Shown: positions 59,264-64,000 of the stretch, one piece after another | Layout: every line of letters starts with the position of its first letter | How positions within the stretch are numbered: position 1 is the first letter of the stretch | Origin: Verrucomicrobiaceae bacterium | Lineage (GTDB): Bacteria; Verrucomicrobiota; Verrucomicrobiia; Verrucomicrobiales; Verrucomicrobiaceae | NCBI GenBank assembly: GCA_015075365.1 | Contig: JABTUN010000001.1 | Coordinates: forward strand, 186,001 to 250,000 | Direction of reading: 5' to 3' | Length of the DNA stretch: 64,000 nucleotides | Position numbers and translations under genes: made by a program | The notes under the pieces: model-generated | What the model was told of the DNA's origin: nothing | Seen by the model: only the letters and a program-made list of their open reading frames with translations | Databases searched by the model: none

Positions 59264-60124
59264 TCAAGCAGCGGTGAGCTCCTGGTCCCAGGTGGTGAAG
59301 TGGTCCCCCGCGTCGGTGATCTTGAGGAAATAAGCCCCGGTGGTGCCCGCAGGCGCACCGCCGAGCACGAGACGCGTGGGCGTGCAGTCCAGCACGCCCA
59401 GGGGGATGGCCGCGCCGCCGGCCACGGGCACCAGCTCCGCCACAGGCCATTCCGCATCCGCCCGGCTCTCCCGGAAGTCGCGTCCGTTGACCTCCGTGCC
59501 GCCAGTGGTGCCCACGCCGTATTTGTTGAGCAGCTTGCCGGGGCGGGAGCGGACGCTTTCGACAACGGGGCCCAGCTCCCCGGCCTCGCCGGTCTTTTCC
59601 AGGGGGCAGCCGGCGCGCATCTTGTCGATCTCATCCGGGTGGATGGCGATGGAGAAGGCCAGCGTGGCGCACACGTCGGCATCATCGGGATCGGGGCCGG
59701 TGTAGCGGCCACCGCAGGAGGGGACCATGCGGAAGCGCTTCAGGATGAAGTCCACCGGGATGCCCTGGCGGGCCAGCTCGACATGGAGGGCGCTCTGGGT
59801 GGTGATGAGGCCCTCGACTTGCGCGCGGGTGAGGCCGCTGCGGGTTGCCAGGGTGTCGAGGTAGTCGCCCTCGCTCATGGCGGGGCGGAGGGCGGGCTTG
59901 GCGGTGAAGATGCCGCGGATGAGGTAGATGAGGTAGCGGAACGGTTGCATGTTGGGTGGCAGGTTGAGTTCACTAACGGAGAATTGGGAGCGGCGGCGGG
60001 GCTTCGGCGGCGGGGGCGGGGCGGGATCAGGCCAGAAGCCATCCCATGTGGCCCCGGGCTGGCCCCACCGGAGCGGCTCCCCAGTCGTGGGCGAGACGGA
60101 ATTCCAGCGTAGGGGCTCAGGCAT
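59264..60124 (-). CDS. HU-like / DUF4469-like protein with W-rich N-terminus
   Basis: The 286-residue protein begins MPEPLRWNSVSPTTGEPLRW and continues GQPGATWDGFW. The middle (AMSEGDYLDTLATRSGLTRA, then VEGLITTQSALHVELARQGI) looks like a bacterial HU/IHF-type helix-strand domain. The C-terminal ~90 residues (GTEVNGRDFRES, then TPTRLVLGGAPAGTTGAYFL) resemble the Ig-like DUF4469 fold often linked to it. The W-rich start is similar in style to the W-x-SG protein at 43437-44267. The domain calls are by memory and moderate in confidence. Confidence 0.55.
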   Translation of the reverse strand: MPEPLRWNSVSPTTGEPLRWGQPGATWDGFWPDPAPPPPPKPRRRSQFSVSELNLPPNMQPFRYLIYLIRGIFTAKPALRPAMSEGDYLDTLATRSGLTRAQVEGLITTQSALHVELARQGIPVDFILKRFRMVPSCGGRYTGPDPDDADVCATLAFSIAIHPDEIDKMRAGCPLEKTGEAGELGPVVESVRSRPGKLLNKYGVGTTGGTEVNGRDFRESRADAEWPVAELVPVAGGAAIPLGVLDCTPTRLVLGGAPAGTTGAYFLKITDAGDHFTTWDQELTAA

Positions 60125-60502
60125 GGCGGTGGCGGTTCATGGGGGTGAGCGGTGCCGCTGGGCGGGCACGCGGCTCCCTGGCGGGGTGGGTGGCACGCGC
60201 GGCGGGTCGTGCGCGCAGGAGGGAAGGCGCTGCGGGCGCTGGACGGCCCGTGGGAAATGGCGCGGGTGAGGACGGGTGCCGGAGCACGCGGTCCACACGC
60301 AGAATCAAAGCAGTGGTGGCTGCCTTCCTCATGCGGAAATTAAATCATGACGCGTGCCGGAGCTGCAAGCATTATTTTCACGTCACGCCCGGCATGTGTG
60401 GTGGCAGGAAAGTGGCGGGCGGGCCTGGAGCCCAGGCGGGGCACGGAGGCCTCGGAGAAAAAGGTTGCCGCCGCGCGGGGGCCTCGATAAGCACGCGGTC
60501 CC
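60125..60502. other. GC-rich gap without recognised gene
   Basis: This 378-base stretch between the HU-like gene and the methyltransferase gene is G-rich on the plus strand and has no gene I can support. An AT-rich patch near 60330-60380 may hold promoters. The end (60370-60490) has GC-rich short repeats. Confidence 0.4.
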
Positions 60503-61240
60503 ATGAGCATTGACGGCATCCACGACAAAGTCCTCGAACTCCTCCTCGCCGAGCCTTCCGCGCCGGCGTGGCGGACCTATCTCGACATCGGGGCGGGGCG
60601 CGGGTCGCTGATCGCGAAGGTGAAGTCGAAGCTGGCGGTGACGGCGAGCGTGTGTGACTACACGGACACGCTGATGACGCTGCCGGGGCAGAAGGTGGAC
60701 ATCGCGAACCTGAACCACGATCCGCTGCCGTATGCGGACGCGAGCTTTGACATCGTGACGGCCACGGAGGTGATCGAGCACCTGGAGGACTTCCGCCGGG
60801 TGGTGCGGGAGATTCACCGCGTGCTGAAGCCGGGCGGGGTGTGCATCCTGAGCACGCCGAACATTCTGAACCTGAACTCCCGCCTGCGCTTTCTGTGGTT
60901 TGGATTCTGGAACCTCTTTGGCCCGCTGCCGGTGAAGCACAGCGCGCTGTACTCAACGGGCGGGCACATCAACCCGGTGTCGTGGTTCTATGTGGCGCAC
61001 GCGCTGATGGACGCGGGCTTCCCCGGCGCGACGCCGCACATCGACCGCGTGCAGCGCTCCTCGCTGCCGAAGCTGGTGCTGCTGTATCCCTTGATCAAGC
61101 TCTTCGCGGCGTGGGCGATGCGCAAGGAGCGCCACCGCTACCACACGCTGGACGAGGCGAACGAGCCGCTGGTGCGCGCGATGAACAGCGTGGACATGCT
61201 GGTGGGCCGCACGATCATCGCGAAGGCGGTGAAGGCGTGA
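60503..61240 (+). CDS. SAM-dependent methyltransferase (class I)
   Basis: This 245-residue protein has the SAM motif I YLDIGAGRGSLIAKV, motif II/acidic loop DYTDTL, and NHDPLPYADASFDIVTATEVIEHLED, the Methyltransf_11/23 pattern. PGGVCILSTPNILNLNSRLRFL and the following hydrophobic WFGFWNLFGPLP recall methyltransferases of polysaccharide or lipid pathways. The substrate is unknown. It converges on argG. Confidence 0.88.
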   Translation: MSIDGIHDKVLELLLAEPSAPAWRTYLDIGAGRGSLIAKVKSKLAVTASVCDYTDTLMTLPGQKVDIANLNHDPLPYADASFDIVTATEVIEHLEDFRRVVREIHRVLKPGGVCILSTPNILNLNSRLRFLWFGFWNLFGPLPVKHSALYSTGGHINPVSWFYVAHALMDAGFPGATPHIDRVQRSSLPKLVLLYPLIKLFAAWAMRKERHRYHTLDEANEPLVRAMNSVDMLVGRTIIAKAVKA

Positions 61241-61245
61241 GGCCG

Positions 61246-61275
61246 ACGGGCGGGCGCGTGACCGCGGCCGCCCGT
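61246..61275. terminator. Hairpin between convergent methyltransferase and argG genes
   Basis: ACGGGCGG (61246-61253) pairs with CCGCCCGT (61268-61275), a perfect 8-bp stem with a 14-base loop. There is no T-run, so it may act as a weak bidirectional terminator or only be a palindrome. Confidence 0.4.
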
Positions 61276-61297
61276 GGGAAGGGCTCGCTCAGGCGGC

Positions 61298-62530
61298 TTA
61301 TTTCTTTTTGTCGCGGATAGCGCCGGTGCGCAGGCGCAGGCCGTTGAGGCGGATGAAGCCGGTGGCGTCGTCCTGGTTGTAGGCCTTGGTGGGATCGGCC
61401 TCCATGGTGGCAATCTGCGGATTGTAGAGGCTGTAGGTGCTCTTGCGACCGGCGGCGATGATGTTGCCCTTGTAGAGCTTCACGCGGACGGTGCCGCTGA
61501 CCTTTTTCTGGCTCTCGGTGACGAGGGCCTGGAGGGCGAGGCGCTCCGGCGCATACCAGAAGCCGTTGTACACGAGCTGCGCATACTTCGGGATGAGGCT
61601 GTCACGCAGGTGCATGACCTCACGGTCCATGGTGATGCTCTCAATCTGGCGGTGGGCGAAGTGGAGGATGCTACCGCCGGGGGTTTCATACACGCCGCGG
61701 CTCTTCATGCCGACGAAGCGGTTTTCCACCATGTCCACGCGGCCGACGCCGTGCTTGCCGCCGAGTTTGTTGAGGAGCTTCATGACGCCGAGCGGATCGA
61801 GCACTTTGCCGTTGACGGCGATGCAGTTTCCTTTGTCGAACTCGAGGATGACGGTCTCCGCCTTGTCGGGCGCGGCCTCGGGGAAGACGGAGAGGACGTT
61901 GAAGTAGTCCTTGTACTTTGGATCGCTGGCGTCGAACCACGGATCTTCGAGGATGCCGGCCTCGTAGCTGATGTGGAGGAGGTTGCGGTCCATGGAGAAG
62001 GGCTTCTTCGCGCTGGCCTGCACGGGGATCTTTTTCTCCTCGCAGTAGGCGATCATCTCGGCGCGGCCGGGGAAGTCGTTGCGGAAGCGCTCGTCACGCC
62101 AGGGGGCGATGATCTCCAGATCAGGCGCCAAGGCGGCGGCGGTGAGCTCGAAGCGGACTTGGTCGTTGCCCTTGCCGGTGGCTCCGTGGGCGATGGCGGT
62201 GGCGCCTTCGGTCTTGGCGATCTCGACCATGCGCTTGGCAATGAGCGGACGCGCGATGGAGGTGCCGAGGAAGTACTGACCTTCGTAGATGGCTCCGGCC
62301 TGGATCATCGGGAAGATGAAATCGCGGGCGAACTCAAGTTGGAGGTCGTCGATGTAGATTTTGGAGGCGCCGGTCTTCTTGGCCTTGGCGTTGAGGCCCT
62401 TGAGCTCGTCGTCCTGGCCCACATTGGCGCAGAAGGCGATGACCTCGGCCTGATAGGTGTCTTTGATCCAGGAAAGGAGGACGGAGGTGTCGAGACCCCC
62501 GGAGTAGGCGAGGACGATTTTCTTGCTCAT
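61298..62530 (-). CDS. argG: Argininosuccinate synthase
   Basis: The 410-residue enzyme from the ATG at 62530 has the PP-loop [25 protein letters not shown], and [20 protein letters not shown], all typical of ArgG. It condenses citrulline and aspartate to argininosuccinate with ATP in arginine synthesis. Frame upstream of 62530 is open but not ArgG-like. No other arg genes lie in the window. Confidence 0.97.
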   Translation of the reverse strand: MSKKIVLAYSGGLDTSVLLSWIKDTYQAEVIAFCANVGQDDELKGLNAKAKKTGASKIYIDDLQLEFARDFIFPMIQAGAIYEGQYFLGTSIARPLIAKRMVEIAKTEGATAIAHGATGKGNDQVRFELTAAALAPDLEIIAPWRDERFRNDFPGRAEMIAYCEEKKIPVQASAKKPFSMDRNLLHISYEAGILEDPWFDASDPKYKDYFNVLSVFPEAAPDKAETVILEFDKGNCIAVNGKVLDPLGVMKLLNKLGGKHGVGRVDMVENRFVGMKSRGVYETPGGSILHFAHRQIESITMDREVMHLRDSLIPKYAQLVYNGFWYAPERLALQALVTESQKKVSGTVRVKLYKGNIIAAGRKSTYSLYNPQIATMEADPTKAYNQDDATGFIRLNGLRLRTGAIRDKKK

Positions 62531-62769
62531 GGGCTTTGGGAATGAAGGGCCGCGAGGATAGGGCCTAAAACCAGGGTGTCGAGGGCCGGGAGGGGCTTTT
62601 TTGCCAGTCAGCACACAGGCATACGGCCAACGCGGCACTGAGGAATGGCAGACATTTGACTCACAATCATCTCACCAAACCCCGCTTCATAATATGAAAA
62701 TTATATCTGATAAGTTTATTGCGTCTGAATCACAGAAAATCAAATTCACCCAATGCAATAACCAAAAAT

Positions 62770-64000
62770 ATGAGAATGAAATCACTCTCGCCTCTTCTCG
62801 CAGCCGCCAGTTTGATCACTTGGTCTGTGGCATCCCCTGGAATGGCCCAGGAAAAGGCTGAACCGGCTCCCAAACCCGAGTCCCTGCGCAAACGCAAGGT
62901 GCCGGAGCCTTCGAAACTGGATGATTTCATCAAGGACAAGGAGGCGGCCATTCTTTTGGGCAAGGCCTTGTTTTGGGACATGCAGGTGGGCAGCGATAAT
63001 GTGACCTCGTGCGCAACGTGCCACTTCCACGCGGGAGCGGACAACCGGGCGAAAAACCAGGTGAGCCCCGGTCTGCTGATCGTGGACGAGAACGGCCAGG
63101 CCACGCCAGATTTCACCTTCCAGGTGCGAAAGCCAAACGGCACGCTGCAAAAGGGGGACTTCCCTTTCCACAAGCTGTCGAACATCAATGACCGCAACTC
63201 GACCGTGATCTCCAGCGTCAACGACGTGGCCTCTTCCCAGGGTGTCACGTTGGAGAAGTTCATCGCCATGCTCCTGGGAGGCGCGCAGGAGCAGCGCAGC
63301 GTGGTGGCAGACCCCGTTTTCAATGTCAACGGCCTGAACACGCGGCGCGTGGAGCCGCGCAACACACCGACGGTCATCAACGCGGTCTTTAACCTGCGAA
63401 ATTTCTGGGATGGGCGCGCGCAGGACCGCTTCAACGGTGTGAATCCCTTCGGCCGGCGTGACGCGGGAGCCAAGGTCTGGAAAGCGGACAAGCCGCACGA
63501 CCAAAAACAGGTTTCCATTGATCTCAACAACGCCAGCCTGGCGTCCCAGGCCGTGGGGCCACCGCTGAGTGACCTGGAGATGTCCGCCGCAGGCCGCACG
63601 TTTCCAGATCTCGGACGCAAACTTTTGAACCGTCGTCCGCTGGCACTCCAGCGTGTGCACCGGGAGGACAGCGTGCTGGGCAGCCGCAGCCTGATGCCGC
63701 AGCCCGGCATCAGCATCTCCACCTACGCGGAGTTGATCCGCACCGCCTTCAAACCGCAGTGGTGGCAGGGCAGCGCGCAGATCAGCGGCTACAGCCACAT
63801 GGAGCGGAACTTCAGCCTCTACTTTGGACTCGCGGTGCAGTTGTATGAAGCCACGCTGGTTTCTGACCAGACGCCGTTCGACGACTATGCGGAGGGGAAA
63901 AAAGACGCGCTTTCCGCGCAGCAGAAACGCGGCCTCGAGCTGTTCTTTGGCGACGCGAAGTGCGCCAACTGCCACGGCGGGGCGGAGTTCACCAAGGCCA
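62770..64000 (+). CDS. Di-haem cytochrome c peroxidase / MauG-family protein (partial, 3' end outside window)
   Basis: The ATG at 62770 starts an open frame that runs off the right edge (about 410 residues seen). There is a signal peptide (SPLLAAASLITWSVASPGMA). The first haem motif is CATCH (TSCATCHFHAGADNR), the second CANCH near the right edge (AKCANCHGGAEF). PRNTPTVINAVFNLRNFWDG is the conserved inter-domain region. This protein is longer than the one at 28066-29184 and belongs to a different subgroup. The upstream 120 bases are AT-rich and probably hold its promoter. Confidence 0.9.
   Translation, partial: MRMKSLSPLLAAASLITWSVASPGMAQEKAEPAPKPESLRKRKVPEPSKLDDFIKDKEAAILLGKALFWDMQVGSDNVTSCATCHFHAGADNRAKNQVSPGLLIVDENGQATPDFTFQVRKPNGTLQKGDFPFHKLSNINDRNSTVISSVNDVASSQGVTLEKFIAMLLGGAQEQRSVVADPVFNVNGLNTRRVEPRNTPTVINAVFNLRNFWDGRAQDRFNGVNPFGRRDAGAKVWKADKPHDQKQVSIDLNNASLASQAVGPPLSDLEMSAAGRTFPDLGRKLLNRRPLALQRVHREDSVLGSRSLMPQPGISISTYAELIRTAFKPQWWQGSAQISGYSHMERNFSLYFGLAVQLYEATLVSDQTPFDDYAEGKKDALSAQQKRGLELFFGDAKCANCHGGAEFTKA

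Noticed and set aside
62656..62693. Sigma-70 promoter TTGACT ... CATAAT before the second di-haem peroxidase
   Set aside because: The spacing is 26 bases, too long for a standard promoter; only the AT-rich character is kept.

Overview
The window looks like a chromosomal segment of a GC-rich Verrucomicrobiota bacterium (Verrucomicrobiaceae / Prosthecobacter-like). The basis is recognition of protein types, not a search: a PEP-CTERM-tailed protein, very large secreted SdrD-B-like and W-N-G-rich repeat proteins, MauG-type di-haem peroxidases, weak Shine-Dalgarno signals, and a metal-ABC permease fused to a DtxR-like repressor as in chlamydial YtgCR. No rRNA, CRISPR array, integrase or transposase gene was seen.

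Layout. 1-5.6 kb: the end of a spermidine-synthase-like gene, gcvH, a first RlmN, a DUF3108 protein, rplM-rpsI with a clear terminator, galU, and a secreted EVRRAE-repeat protein. 5.7-11.1 kb: a four-gene GldA/GldF/GldG/DUF4340-type ABC operon with its own promoter and terminator. 11.2-18.7 kb: a tRNA-Leu with the rare anticodon AAG, a rhomboid-like protein with a zinc ribbon, a NosR-like flavin/Fe-S membrane protein divergent from an AraC regulator, a second RlmN coupled to mtnA and an ExbD protein, and a PEP-CTERM protein. 18.9-27.9 kb: one gene of about 3000 codons for a secreted DUF11/SdrD-B-like protein. 28-38 kb: a di-haem peroxidase, a surface-polymer-like group (GNAT, PaaK-like ligase, FAD oxidoreductase, GT87-like membrane protein), a Ser/Thr kinase with a transmembrane segment, and a glycerol-3-phosphate dehydrogenase.

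38.5-49.8 kb is the most unusual part. It holds a complete Mn/Zn/Fe-type ABC system on the minus strand: binding protein, an outer-membrane-like barrel, ATPase, permease fused to a DtxR-like repressor, and a second permease. A dyad resembling a DtxR-family operator lies just upstream of the first gene. The locus is interrupted twice. A four-helix-bundle gene flanked by inverted TCTCAC-type repeats sits between ATPase and permease, and a 5.8-kb island sits between the two permeases. The island carries two tandem modules with conserved flanks and different, AT-richer cargo genes, an element with inverted ends, an 18-copy 21-bp minisatellite, five copies of a palindrome, an HTH protein, a W-x-SG protein and a collagen-like gene with a probable frameshift.

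49.9-64 kb: a dynamin-like GTPase, a multiply frameshifted NlpC/P60-like pseudogene behind a good promoter, an M20 peptidase, an EF-hand protein with a strong terminator, a 13-repeat secreted protein, a minisatellite, an HU/DUF4469-like protein, a methyltransferase, argG, and a second di-haem peroxidase that runs off the end of the window.
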